Positions 1-9,064 of a stretch of 64,000 nt of DNA are shown here, one piece after another. Both the position numbers and the translations under genes were made by a program. The DNA lies in NCBI GenBank assembly GCA_002401955.1, contig NVUQ01000008.1, forward strand, positions 23,754 through 87,753. The letters are read 5' to 3'. The DNA is from Flavobacteriales bacterium. GTDB taxonomy: Bacteria > Bacteroidota > Bacteroidia > Flavobacteriales_E > Vicingaceae. A model generated the notes under the pieces. That model saw only the letters and a program-made list of their open reading frames with translations. It did not search any database and was not told where the DNA came from. Position 1 is the stretch's first letter; each line of letters starts with the position of its first letter.

Positions 1-473
1 AAACCCATTCTATGATTTACACCTCCACCAATTTTAACAGCCCATTTTTCTATAGTTCTAAGACCTGGAGTAGTTTTTCGAGTATCAAGAACTTTTGTGT
101 TTAAGCCATCTAATAACTTTACATAACGATTAGTATTAGATGCTATACCACTCATGCGTTGCATAAAATTTAGAACTAATCGTTCTGCTTTCAAAATAGA
201 TTGACTTGATCCTTTAATAGTAAAAACAAGATCACCAACATTAACCAGTTCACCATCATTTATTTTTTTAGAGAAAATTAGACCAGCATCTATGGTGTGA
301 AATATTTTTTCAGCTAATTCAACGCCAGCAATAATGCATTTTTCTTTTACTAAAAGATGGGCTTTTCCTGTTGCATCTTTTGGGATGCATGATAAAGAAG
401 TGTGGTCTCCATCACCAATGTCTTCTTTAATGGCAATTTTTATTAAGTCATCAATATAATTCATAATAAGCAT
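1..473 (-). CDS. nadC: nicotinate-nucleotide pyrophosphorylase (carboxylating), partial
   Basis: N-terminal 157 or so residues of quinolinate phosphoribosyltransferase; the rest lies beyond the left edge of the window. The enzyme makes nicotinate mononucleotide from quinolinate and PRPP in NAD synthesis. The reverse-strand translation shows the family hallmarks KEDIGDGDHTSL near the N-terminus and DTRKTTPGLR followed by GGGVNHRMG at the cut end. Two in-frame ATGs are possible (473 and 464); the upstream one is given. The neighbours DUF4783 and rlmH are a usual companionship in Flavobacteriia (family knowledge). Identity is secure; only the 3' extent is unknown. Confidence 0.93.
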   Translation of the reverse strand, partial: MLIMNYIDDLIKIAIKEDIGDGDHTSLSCIPKDATGKAHLLVKEKCIIAGVELAEKIFHTIDAGLIFSKKINDGELVNVGDLVFTIKGSSQSILKAERLVLNFMQRMSGIASNTNRYVKLLDGLNTKVLDTRKTTPGLRTIEKWAVKIGGGVNHRMG

Positions 474-529
474 TTGCTTTTTACAAAAATAACTTGTTAT
501 AAATAATAAAAGGTAGGTTTGACTGAATT

Positions 530-913
530 TTATTCGTCAGATTCTATTTTTAATTCTAGTATAGTAATTTTCTTGTCTATTTCTTTATACAAGATATAAG
601 TTCTATATGTTCCTTTTGAGGTTTCTAAATTTCCGATAGAGTAGTGAGAACTGTTTTTAGAATCGCCATTGTGCACTACTGTGAAATTAGAAGGTTTATT
701 TTTTAGAAAAAATGTTTTCAAAATTAGTTTTGCTTGAATCTGACTGTAAACTCCTTCTTCTCCAGGGATACTCATGTCAACAGAAGAACCAAAATGTTTA
801 GCAATTTCTGTAGCATTTCCTTTTTTTAAAGCCAATACGAGATTGTCGGTAATAGGAGAAGCATTAACAACTAGCGTTAAGCTTAAAAATAGAGCTATAA
901 GTAATTTTCGCAT
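530..913 (-). CDS. DUF4783 family exported protein
   Basis: A 127-residue protein with a signal peptide (residues 1 to about 18, basic start then a Leu-rich stretch ending VNAS), so probably periplasmic. The rest (TDNLVLALKKGNATEIAKHF, then a SIPGEEGVYS segment and an alternating beta pattern) fits the small NTF2-like DUF4783 family of Bacteroidota. No catalytic residues are recognisable and the function is unknown. It lies upstream of nadC on the same strand, 56 bases away, and divergent from rlmH; this arrangement is common in the phylum. Family assignment is by recall of the pattern. Confidence 0.8.
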   Translation of the reverse strand: MRKLLIALFLSLTLVVNASPITDNLVLALKKGNATEIAKHFGSSVDMSIPGEEGVYSQIQAKLILKTFFLKNKPSNFTVVHNGDSKNSSHYSIGNLETSKGTYRTYILYKEIDKKITILELKIESDE

Positions 914-1016
914 TTAATAGTTTATCAAAATTTAGCAATTATCAAGCCAGTTTTTAGCCTTAAATAATTGTAAAATTAAAATCTTAGCCAAATGTAATAA
1001 TTTTTACTTTAGCGAC

Positions 1017-1487
1017 ATGAAAATTAAACTAATTACCATTGGAAAAACTGACGAGGCTTATTTAAAAGAAGGAATTAACAAATATGTTTCTCGTTTAAAG
1101 CATTATGTAGACTTTGAAACGAAAGAGTTGCCTGATGTTAAGATGGGTAAGAAGTTAAATATAAACTTGCAAAAAGAAGTTGAAGGAAAAGAAATACTGA
1201 AACTAATTAAGAAGTCTGATTTTGTAGTATTGTTGGATGAAAAAGGGAAGGAGTTTAATTCAGTTGGATTTTCACAATTTATTCAAAAAAGAATGAATAC
1301 AGGAATGGATTTAATTTTTGTGATAGGTGGTCCTTTTGGTTTTTCTACAGAAGTTTATGCCCAGTCAAATATGAGAATAGCTTTGTCTCAAATGACTTTT
1401 TCTCATCAGATGGTTCGATTATTCTTTATAGAACAAATTTATCGCTCATTTACTATATTAAAAGGAGAAAAATATCATCATTTATAA
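1017..1487 (+). CDS. rlmH: 23S rRNA (pseudouridine(1915)-N(3))-methyltransferase RlmH
   Basis: A 156-residue SPOUT-class methyltransferase, full length for the family. RlmH uses S-adenosylmethionine to methylate pseudouridine 1915 in helix 69 of 23S rRNA on assembled ribosomes. The C-terminal knot motifs are clear: FVIGGPFGF (about residues 101-109), then ALSQMTFSHQMVRLFFIEQIYR and the terminal KGEKYHH. The ATG at 1017 starts the conserved MKIKLITIGK strand. It stands alone on the plus strand, with a hairpin 48 bases past its stop. Confidence 0.97.
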   Translation: MKIKLITIGKTDEAYLKEGINKYVSRLKHYVDFETKELPDVKMGKKLNINLQKEVEGKEILKLIKKSDFVVLLDEKGKEFNSVGFSQFIQKRMNTGMDLIFVIGGPFGFSTEVYAQSNMRIALSQMTFSHQMVRLFFIEQIYRSFTILKGEKYHHL

Positions 1488-1534
1488 AAATGTAAATATC
1501 TCTTTTATAGGGTATTTATAAAATTTCACAATTA

Positions 1535-1559
1535 TTTTACTAGAAATATTCTAGTAAAA
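1535..1559. terminator. perfect inverted repeat after rlmH, possible terminator
   Basis: An 11-base perfect stem (TTTTACTAGAA / TTCTAGTAAAA) with a 3-base loop lies between rlmH and the protease gene. The plus strand has A's rather than T's after the stem, so it is at best a weak rho-independent terminator for rlmH. It could equally be an RNA stabiliser. Confidence 0.35.
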
Positions 1560-1675
1560 AGGAATGAATTATTACCTTACCCGACTTGATTGGATGCAAC
1601 TTAATTTGAATTTAACACGTATTAAGTTAGTCACTATTTTACAGTATATTTACATAAGTATAATTACATTTGGAT

Positions 1676-4600
1676 ATGAAGAAATTAAAGATTGGCGTAG
1701 TATTATTATTCTTTATGCAAACATTGTTTGCTCAAAATAATTTAAATCCTATTCAAAGGATGTATGTTGGTTCTGAGTATTGGAGTATGTTGTCCGAATC
1801 TGACATAACTAATGTAGTGGATAGACAAATTATTCCTAATAAGTATAAGCTTGCTAAGCTTGATATTAATAAGTTAAAATCAGATTTATCTTCTGCTGTT
1901 TATAGAACTGTAGGTAATAATAATCAAGGAATAGAAATAGAATTACCAAATCCTCAAGGGATATTATCTAAGTACTTGGTTTATAAAAATACGACTATGG
2001 CTCCTGGTTTGGAAGTTAAATTTCCAGAAATAAGAGCATATGATGTTATAAATATTAACAACCCTAGTGAGTATGGTAAAATTGATGTTACGCCTCATGG
2101 ATTTCATGCTATGATATTCTCTATAGATAGAGGAACGTTTTTTATAGATCCATACTCAAAAGGAAATACAGCAGATTATTTATCTTATTATAGAAAAGAT
2201 TTTACAACAACAAAAACGATAGATTGTGGAGTTGTAGGACAAACGACTTCTACTAACAATTCAGCACAAAAAACATTAACATCCTGTGATCTAAGAACTT
2301 ATAGATTAGCGGTTTCAGCAACTGCTGAATATACTGCTTTTCATGGAGGAACACTACTTTTAGCTCAGGCAGCTCAGGTTACATCAATGAATAGAGTAAA
2401 TGGTATTTTTGAAAGAGATGCACAAATTACTATGACTCTTATTGCTAATAATGATTTGATTGTTTACACAAGCAATCCCGATCCATTTACAAATGGAAAT
2501 ACTAATGCAATGATTAATGAAAATCAAACAAATACAGATCTTGTTATAGGTTCTGGAAATTATGATATAGGTCATATTTTTGGTACAAATAGTGGGGGGT
2601 TGGCTGCGTTACAGTCTCCTTGTAGTGGCAGTAAAGCACGAGGCGTTACAGGAAGTTCAGCGCCAGTTAACGATCCGTTTGATGTTGATTACGTAGCTCA
2701 TGAAATGGGGCATCAGTGGGGAGGTAACCATACTCAAAATAATAGTTGTAATAGAAATAATGCAACAGCTATGGAGCCAGGTAGTGCTTCATCCATAATG
2801 GGGTATGCAGGAATTTGCACTCCAAATGTGCAAAGTAATAGTGATGATCATTTTCATGGAGTTAGTGTAAAAGAAATGTCTGATTTTATTAGCGGTGGTG
2901 GAGGTTCTTGTGCAGTACTAACTCCTGTTACAAATTCTAGTCCTACTATTACGGGGACACCAGGAAGTGTTACTATTCCAGCTAATACACCTTTTGCATT
3001 AACAGCAATAGCAACAGATCCAAATGCAGCAAATGTTTTATCATATTGCTGGGAGCAGATGGATAACCAAATATCAACTCAACCCCCATCTGCAACTTCA
3101 ACTAACGGTCCTAATTTTAGATCAAATAGTCCAACAACAAGTCCAACTCGTTATTTTCCTAACCTTACAGATTTAACGGCTGGCATTTCTCCAACATGGG
3201 AAGTATTATCTTCTGTGAGTAGAACAATGGATTTTAGAGTTACGGTTAGAGATAATGCAGGACCACTTCCTGAAGTAGGATGTATTGATAATGCTGATAT
3301 AACTGTTACGATTGATGCAAGCTCTGGACCCTTTGTAGAAACGTTTCCAAGTGCAGCAGGAATTACATGGACTGGTTCAACTAGTGAAACAGTAACATGG
3401 AGTGAAGCGGGAACTTCTGGAGCTCCAGTAAATTGTGCGAATGTTGATATATTACTATCTACTGATGGAGGAATAACTTATCCTACAGTATTAGTATCTA
3501 ATACCGTTAATGATGGAACCCAGTCAATTACAGTTCCAAATACACCTAGTACTACAGCAAGAGTAATGATTATGTCTTCAAATGGAACATTTTTCGATAT
3601 ATCAGATAATGATTTTACAATAACAGCTGCGGCTCCTCCAGCAGCTGCAGTTGGATGTATAGACACTATTTATTATCCAGAATCAAAGCGAACAGCTTAT
3701 GATGGATGGGCATATCTGGAAGCTAATGTTTTTGGGATAACTGGAATATCTCAAACATTTGAAGCGAGTACAGGATCTATACATGGTATTAGAGCATTTG
3801 TTGTATTAGATACTAATACAACATCAGGAGATGTCGGCCCCGTAGATATGCAAATATCAGTGATGAATGTAGATGCATTTAATCAACCAGTACTTCCAGC
3901 TATACGAACAGAGCTTGTAACTGTTAATGATATTGGAGATGTTGAACAAAACTTAATGTTTAGTACTCCAGTAGCTGTTTCTTCTAAATATGCTGTAGTA
4001 GTAGAATTAAATCCTGCTACACAAGCTACGGATACTGCTTTTTATATGGCAAATAGTAGTGCGGCATCAGATGGAGCAGGAGAAGGTTTAATGTCTGTTA
4101 GTTTTTCTGGTTTTTGGTTTAACTATTGGTTACAAAGTGCTAGTTATAATGTAGATGCATTATTATCTCCAATATTTGATAAAATAATAACTGCTGATTT
4201 TACGTCAAGTTCTGATACGATATGTGAAGGAGATACGGTTCAATTCATTAATACATCAGTATTAGATACCAATTATATGTATAATAGGTATAGTTTGTTA
4301 AATGCTGATCTATGGGTATGGGATTATGATGATGGAAGTGGTACTTATAATCATTTTGATACGACTTACACTTTTAATGTAGCTGGACCACATAATACGG
4401 AGTTAATAATTACCAATTATGGTTATACAACTAATTGTGTAGATACCTTAAGAGATACAATAGAAGTTTTAGCTCCTCCAATAGTAGTAGCAAATAATAA
4501 TACTGCTTTATGTATGGGAGACACATTGTTTTTAAGTGCAACAGGAGCTACAAGTTATGTGTGGGATAATGGGCTAGGTGCTGGTCAAAACCATACAGTT

Positions 4601-5608
4601 GTTCCAACAATTGATACCATGTATATTGTAACTGGAAGTAATGGAGGGTGTAGTGCAATGGATACTGTTAGTGTAACCACTAATGCTTTACCTGTAGTTG
4701 GAGTAAGTAATGATACTATTATTTGTGCAGGAGATACTGTAACGGTTAGTGCAACAGGAGGAGGAAACTATACATGGGATAATGGGTTGGGAGCAGGTCA
4801 AAATCATCAGGTCGCACCAGTAGTATTAACAACTTATATAGTAACTGTAACTGATACAAACTTTTGTTCAGGCATAGATTCTGTAAAGGTTACAACAAAT
4901 GCTCTTCCAGTATTAACGACAACACCTGCAATTGATACAACAGTTTGTTTAGGTGATTCACTAACCTTATTTGTCACAGGAGCTTCTTCATATACATGGG
5001 ATAATGGGTTGGGAGCAGGGTCGACCCATCTATTACCAGTACCTTATGATACAACCTATAAAGTTATAGGGATAGATGCTATTACAGGTTGTTCAAATAT
5101 TGACTCTGTAAAAGTAATTGTAAGTTCTTTAGATGTTATAGCAAGCAATGATACATCTATTTGTATAGGTTCAAGTATTACAATTAGTGCAACAGGAGCT
5201 GTAACCTATACATGGGATAATGCTTTAGGAATAGGACAAAGCCACTTGGTTAGTCCTACAGAACAAACTGTTTATATTGTAACAGGTGATGATAATGGTT
5301 GTATTGGGTTAGATACTGTTATTGTTTCTATTGATAATATATGTTTTGACATACCAAATGTTTTCACTCCAAATGGAGATGGTAAAAATGACGTATGGAA
5401 CATTAAAGGATTAGCCTTTTATCCAGATATTACTGTATCAGTATTTAATAGATGGGGTGATTTAGTATTTGAATCAGCAGCAGGTTATCCAGATCCATGG
5501 GATGGTACATATAATGGAACAGAATCACCTTCCGCTACATATTATTATGTAATTGTGAAAGGAGATGGTGAGGAAGGGGTAACAGGAACTGTTAATATTA
5601 TAAGATAA
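1676..5608 (+). CDS. T9SS type-B sorted reprolysin-like metalloprotease
   Basis: A 1310-residue secreted multidomain protein. The ATG at 1676 is chosen over an in-frame TTG at 1670 because it opens a normal signal peptide (MKKLKIGVVLLFF to LFAQN). The metzincin zinc site HEMGHQWGGNH is at about residue 342 and its Met-turn SSIMGYAG about 37 residues later, so it should be an active zinc endopeptidase. Beta-rich modules follow, including a PKD-like segment near 830-930 and four Ig-like repeats of about 72 residues, each with WDNxLGxG (Trp at about 963, 1034, 1108, 1180). The last 85 or so residues (FTPNGDGKNDVW, VFNRWGDLVFE, WDGTYNG, YYYVI) form the gliding-motility-type C-terminal domain that directs type IX secretion. 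A PorP/SprF gene follows 10 bases downstream, the usual pairing for type-B cargo. The substrate is unknown. Confidence 0.9.
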   Translation: MKKLKIGVVLLFFMQTLFAQNNLNPIQRMYVGSEYWSMLSESDITNVVDRQIIPNKYKLAKLDINKLKSDLSSAVYRTVGNNNQGIEIELPNPQGILSKYLVYKNTTMAPGLEVKFPEIRAYDVININNPSEYGKIDVTPHGFHAMIFSIDRGTFFIDPYSKGNTADYLSYYRKDFTTTKTIDCGVVGQTTSTNNSAQKTLTSCDLRTYRLAVSATAEYTAFHGGTLLLAQAAQVTSMNRVNGIFERDAQITMTLIANNDLIVYTSNPDPFTNGNTNAMINENQTNTDLVIGSGNYDIGHIFGTNSGGLAALQSPCSGSKARGVTGSSAPVNDPFDVDYVAHEMGHQWGGNHTQNNSCNRNNATAMEPGSASSIMGYAGICTPNVQSNSDDHFHGVSVKEMSDFISGGGGSCAVLTPVTNSSPTITGTPGSVTIPANTPFALTAIATDPNAANVLSYCWEQMDNQISTQPPSATSTNGPNFRSNSPTTSPTRYFPNLTDLTAGISPTWEVLSSVSRTMDFRVTVRDNAGPLPEVGCIDNADITVTIDASSGPFVETFPSAAGITWTGSTSETVTWSEAGTSGAPVNCANVDILLSTDGGITYPTVLVSNTVNDGTQSITVPNTPSTTARVMIMSSNGTFFDISDNDFTITAAAPPAAAVGCIDTIYYPESKRTAYDGWAYLEANVFGITGISQTFEASTGSIHGIRAFVVLDTNTTSGDVGPVDMQISVMNVDAFNQPVLPAIRTELVTVNDIGDVEQNLMFSTPVAVSSKYAVVVELNPATQATDTAFYMANSSAASDGAGEGLMSVSFSGFWFNYWLQSASYNVDALLSPIFDKIITADFTSSSDTICEGDTVQFINTSVLDTNYMYNRYSLLNADLWVWDYDDGSGTYNHFDTTYTFNVAGPHNTELIITNYGYTTNCVDTLRDTIEVLAPPIVVANNNTALCMGDTLFLSATGATSYVWDNGLGAGQNHTVVPTIDTMYIVTGSNGGCSAMDTVSVTTNALPVVGVSNDTIICAGDTVTVSATGGGNYTWDNGLGAGQNHQVAPVVLTTYIVTVTDTNFCSGIDSVKVTTNALPVLTTTPAIDTTVCLGDSLTLFVTGASSYTWDNGLGAGSTHLLPVPYDTTYKVIGIDAITGCSNIDSVKVIVSSLDVIASNDTSICIGSSITISATGAVTYTWDNALGIGQSHLVSPTEQTVYIVTGDDNGCIGLDTVIVSIDNICFDIPNVFTPNGDGKNDVWNIKGLAFYPDITVSVFNRWGDLVFESAAGYPDPWDGTYNGTESPSATYYYVIVKGDGEEGVTGTVNIIR

Positions 5609-5618
5609 AATTATAGTT

Positions 5619-6539
5619 ATGAAAAAAGACATGAAAAATATTTTAAGAACATTAATTGTTGTTTGTGTTGTTAATGTAGCATTTGCACAGCAGGTGCCAT
5701 TAACAAGTCAATATATGTTTAATAATTATTTATTGAATCCAGCAGAAGCAGGAACAAAAGATTATGTTTCAGCATCGCTATCAGTTAGATCACAATGGAC
5801 AGGGATGGAAGGCTCTCCAAATACTCAGTTTTTTAGTTTACAGAGTAAATTAGGAAAAAAAATGGGGGTTGGTTGTTACGTATATAAAGATGAAACAGGT
5901 CCAATATATGAACAAGGTATTCAATTGTCTTATGCATATCATTTAACGATATCCGATAAATCTAAATTATCATTTAGCTTAGCAGGATCATTCTTTTTTC
6001 ATGATTTAAATAAAGCAGTTTTAACACCTGAAGAACAAGATGACGATGCAATTAACTCATTGAAAATAAACTCATCATCTCCTGACATTAATTTTGGAAT
6101 TTTGTATTATTCAGATAAATATAAGGTAGGAATTTCATCACCCCAATTATTACAAAATAAAATTTATGGCAATAGAAATGGTGAGATAACTAATAAATTA
6201 GCAAGGCACTATTATCTTTTTGGAGAATATAAATTTGATATTAGTGATAATATAGCTGTTGTACCATCAACACTAGTTAAATATGTAGCAGGAGCACCTT
6301 TTCAGTTTGATTTAAACACAAAAGGTATTTATAAAGAAAAATATTGGCTAGGTGTTTCTTACCGATATAGCAATGCTATAGTTGCTTTAGCAGGATTGAA
6401 TTACAAGAATTTATCTTTTGGATATGCTTATGATTATACTATGACAGATATTAATGCATACTCATCAGGAGGTCATGAATTTTTTCTTGCTCTTAAAGTT
6501 CATAAAAAGAAAGAAGTATCAAGCAAAAAGTTTGATTAG
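5619..6539 (+). CDS. PorP/SprF family type IX secretion membrane protein
   Basis: A 306-residue outer-membrane beta-barrel. A signal peptide (MKKDMKNILRTLIVV to AFAQ) is followed by the family start PLTSQYMFNNYLLNPAEAG and the conserved SVRSQWTGMEGSP. The C-terminus has alternating strands typical of PorP/SprF. Paralogues of this family sit beside type-B cargo genes and are thought to anchor or shuttle that cargo at the surface. It is probably co-transcribed with the protease upstream (10-base gap), so the protease is its likely client. Its stop codon overlaps the stop of the convergent glycosyltransferase gene by three bases. Confidence 0.93.
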   Translation: MKKDMKNILRTLIVVCVVNVAFAQQVPLTSQYMFNNYLLNPAEAGTKDYVSASLSVRSQWTGMEGSPNTQFFSLQSKLGKKMGVGCYVYKDETGPIYEQGIQLSYAYHLTISDKSKLSFSLAGSFFFHDLNKAVLTPEEQDDDAINSLKINSSSPDINFGILYYSDKYKVGISSPQLLQNKIYGNRNGEITNKLARHYYLFGEYKFDISDNIAVVPSTLVKYVAGAPFQFDLNTKGIYKEKYWLGVSYRYSNAIVALAGLNYKNLSFGYAYDYTMTDINAYSSGGHEFFLALKVHKKKEVSSKKFD

Positions 6540-7294
6540 TTCTTTTTTAAGAATTGTCCAATTTTAGAAAGTGGTTTAAAAATTAAGGTATAAGGCATAG
6601 GTTTAATACCATTGATTGACCATGCTTTTTTATCCTCACGGTTTGCTTTAATTCGGTTTATTAGGCTAATATTACTAACCCCGCCAATTCTCATTCTAAC
6701 AATCACTCTTGGTAAATATCCAAGTTTAATTTTATGTTTGTGAATAAATCGAAGCATTATTTCATAGTCTGCAGCTGACTTAAGTTCTAAATTAAAAGAG
6801 CCATATTTATTGTAGATCTCTTTTTTAACAAAAAAAGTAGGGTGTGGAGGCATCCAGCCGTTAAAAAACATTCCATCTTTATAAGATCCAGATTTCCAGG
6901 TTCTAGTAACTTTTTCAGTATCAATTCTATCAACATAAACTAAATCAGCATAGCAAGCCTCTAATTTTTCTTTTTCAAATAGATCAACAATATTTTCAAT
7001 AACGTTATTATCTTCATAAAGATCGTCAGAATTTAATATGGCTATAATTTCGCCAGTAGCTAATTCTATCCCTTTATTTATTGCATCATAAAGACCATTG
7101 TCTTTTTCAGAAATAATTTTAGATATGTTATTCTTATAGTTCTCAATTATTTCAAGAGTGTTATCTGTAGATTTTCCATCAACAATAATATATTCTATAT
7201 TATTATGAGTTTGTGATACAACAGATTTTATAGTAGCCTCGATAGTCTCGGAACTATTATAACAAACTGTAATGATCGAAACTTTTAGGTACAT
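6536..7294 (-). CDS. glycosyltransferase family 2
   Basis: A 252-residue GT-A enzyme of the WcaA-like group. SIITVCYNS (6-14) binds the nucleotide sugar, VDGKSTDNT (38-46) follows, DNGLYDAINKG lies at 65-75 and the metal-binding LNSDD at 87-91. The closing half holds a PHPTFFVKKEIY motif and the SAADYEIMLRF segment common in capsule and O-antigen transferases. It is the last gene of the minus-strand polysaccharide run, 4 bases after the wcaF-like gene. Donor and acceptor sugars cannot be read from sequence. Confidence 0.9.
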   Translation of the reverse strand: MYLKVSIITVCYNSSETIEATIKSVVSQTHNNIEYIIVDGKSTDNTLEIIENYKNNISKIISEKDNGLYDAINKGIELATGEIIAILNSDDLYEDNNVIENIVDLFEKEKLEACYADLVYVDRIDTEKVTRTWKSGSYKDGMFFNGWMPPHPTFFVKKEIYNKYGSFNLELKSAADYEIMLRFIHKHKIKLGYLPRVIVRMRIGGVSNISLINRIKANREDKKAWSINGIKPMPYTLIFKPLSKIGQFLKKN

Positions 7295-7298
7295 TAAT

Positions 7299-7850
7299 CT
7301 ATAATTCAGTTATTCGATTCTTAATTTTTATCGCAGGATTTCCTTGATAGATTGAGTTAAATTCAAGATTCGATGTAGCTATTGAAGCAACTGATAATAC
7401 AGCATTTTCGTTTAATATAACTCCTGGGCAAACAATAGCTTTAGCTCCAACCCAACAGCCGTCTTTTAAAACTATGGGTTTAACAATTAAATCAAAAGTA
7501 GATTTTTTAAAATCATGATTACCACACAATAACATAGCTCCTTGTGATAGGCAACAATTTTCACCAATTGTAACTTGATCAAGATTATCAATCCATACTT
7601 TTTCACCAATCCATGAATAATCACCAATTGTTAATTTCCAAGGGTATTTAATATTCACTTTAGGTTTAATATTTACTCCTTTTCCAATTTTTGCACCAAA
7701 AAGTTTTAAAATAAACACTTTAAAAGATGAGATAGGAATGATATATGAATTAAGAAATACGGCATTACAACAATACCAAATGAGTTCAATTAGTTTGTTT
7801 CTCCCTGGTTTAAACCAATTGTTGTTGTATGTCTTAAGTTCAACTTTCAA
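7299..7850 (-). CDS. wcaF: WcaF-like colanic-acid-type acetyltransferase
   Basis: A 183-residue left-handed beta-helix O-acetyltransferase. An N-terminal segment (FKPGRNKLIELIWYCCNAVF) typical of WcaF precedes hexapeptide repeats over about 55-165, with IGENCCLSQGAMLLCGNHDF in the middle and a closing YQGNPAIKIK. Enzymes of this type use acetyl-CoA to acetylate a sugar in exopolysaccharide repeats. It sits between two glycosyltransferase genes with 1-4 base gaps, so it is translationally coupled. The exact substrate is unknown. Confidence 0.88.
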   Translation of the reverse strand: MKVELKTYNNNWFKPGRNKLIELIWYCCNAVFLNSYIIPISSFKVFILKLFGAKIGKGVNIKPKVNIKYPWKLTIGDYSWIGEKVWIDNLDQVTIGENCCLSQGAMLLCGNHDFKKSTFDLIVKPIVLKDGCWVGAKAIVCPGVILNENAVLSVASIATSNLEFNSIYQGNPAIKIKNRITEL

Positions 7851-7851
7851 G

Positions 7852-8970
7852 TTATGTGAATAGTTTTTTGGTATCTTCTATTTCAGTTATTGAATTTATT
7901 TCTTCACTTACAAATTTATAACAATTATTTCTAATTGTATCGTATTCGTTTTCCTCTAATGATAAACAATGTCTTAAGGTGTTTATGAATTTAGCATTAT
8001 CATTTAGGTTAATTTCCCAACCTATATGTTTTTCACTTAAATTTTCCCATGGCGTATTGTTACTAATAATCAATCCACAACCAGCTGTTAACGCTTCAAT
8101 AATTACATGTCCGTAATTTTCATGAAGAGTTGGGAGTATGAAAAAATGGTAATTAGCTAATGTTGTTGTTACATCAATAGGATTAATTTCGCCTTTATAT
8201 TGGGCATTAATTTTATTAGAATCAATAATTTTTAAACACTTTTTCCAATAGTTTTTGTCTTCTATACTGCCATATATATCTAATGAAATGTGATTGAATT
8301 CTTTTAATAAATTTAAAACATAGATTAAATTTTTTTTCGGAGAAATTCTTGAAAAGAAAACAAGGTTTAATTCTTCCTTTACTTTTGATATTCTTTTCTC
8401 ATCAATAACACAAATACTTATATTTGAAGCAGTTTTAATTTTTGATTTATAGCCAAAAACAGCAATAATATCATTTTTTTCTCCTTCGTTTGTAGCATGC
8501 CAAGTAACATTTTTATAATAGGATAAAATTTTAGAAATAGTTAAGAATATTTTTTTCTTAAAAGGCTTAATTGATAAAGCACCTTTTCCGAGCATGCCTC
8601 TTGGAGCAATAATTATATTTTGTTTAGATAGTTTGTTGAGTGTTAATAGGGGTTTAATTGTGAAGTTCTTAGAAAATAAGCTATTAAAATAATATTTATC
8701 GTAATCAGTATTATTTATATGGTCACTTATCCATTTGTTACAAGTATCTGGGGTTAAGTATATTATAGAGTATTTCTCTTTCGAAATCCAACTATTTAAT
8801 TTAAGGTTTTTATATGAAGATTCTTCATTAATATCTCTATCAGAGGTTATAATATAAAAATCAAAATTATCAGATAATGAATTAATAATATTGGTGATAG
8901 ATTTAATTGGACCTCCAGCTTTAAATCCGGGGGTAAACCAATCAATGAATATGAGTATTTTAGGATTCAA
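7852..8970 (-). CDS. glycosyltransferase family 4 (GT-B)
   Basis: A 372-residue GT-B fold enzyme. The N-terminal domain begins MNPKILIFIDWFTPGFKAGG, with a glycine-rich acceptor-side loop. The C-terminal domain has LVFFSRISPKKNL (nucleotide-sugar site) and the E-x7-E segment HENYGHVIIEALTAGCGLI. It is the first gene of a three-gene minus-strand group (this, wcaF, GT2) and reads divergently from gmd across 94 bases, which must hold both promoters. The sugar transferred is unknown. Confidence 0.9.
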   Translation of the reverse strand: MNPKILIFIDWFTPGFKAGGPIKSITNIINSLSDNFDFYIITSDRDINEESSYKNLKLNSWISKEKYSIIYLTPDTCNKWISDHINNTDYDKYYFNSLFSKNFTIKPLLTLNKLSKQNIIIAPRGMLGKGALSIKPFKKKIFLTISKILSYYKNVTWHATNEGEKNDIIAVFGYKSKIKTASNISICVIDEKRISKVKEELNLVFFSRISPKKNLIYVLNLLKEFNHISLDIYGSIEDKNYWKKCLKIIDSNKINAQYKGEINPIDVTTTLANYHFFILPTLHENYGHVIIEALTAGCGLIISNNTPWENLSEKHIGWEINLNDNAKFINTLRHCLSLEENEYDTIRNNCYKFVSEEINSITEIEDTKKLFT

Positions 8971-9064
8971 AAGTGAATAGTATTATTTTATTTTTTAAAT
9001 ATAAAATTTCTTAATCAATTATAACTTATTATTTTGGTAAATTCGTTTCCAAGATTATTTTTTG

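Noticed and set aside
1666..1673. TACATTTG as promoter for the protease gene
   Set aside because: It matches the -7 consensus, but a transcript starting about 7 bases later would begin at or after the ATG at 1676.
2384..2575. 63-residue minus-strand frame inside the protease gene
   Set aside because: Antisense shadow with low-complexity composition and no start context.
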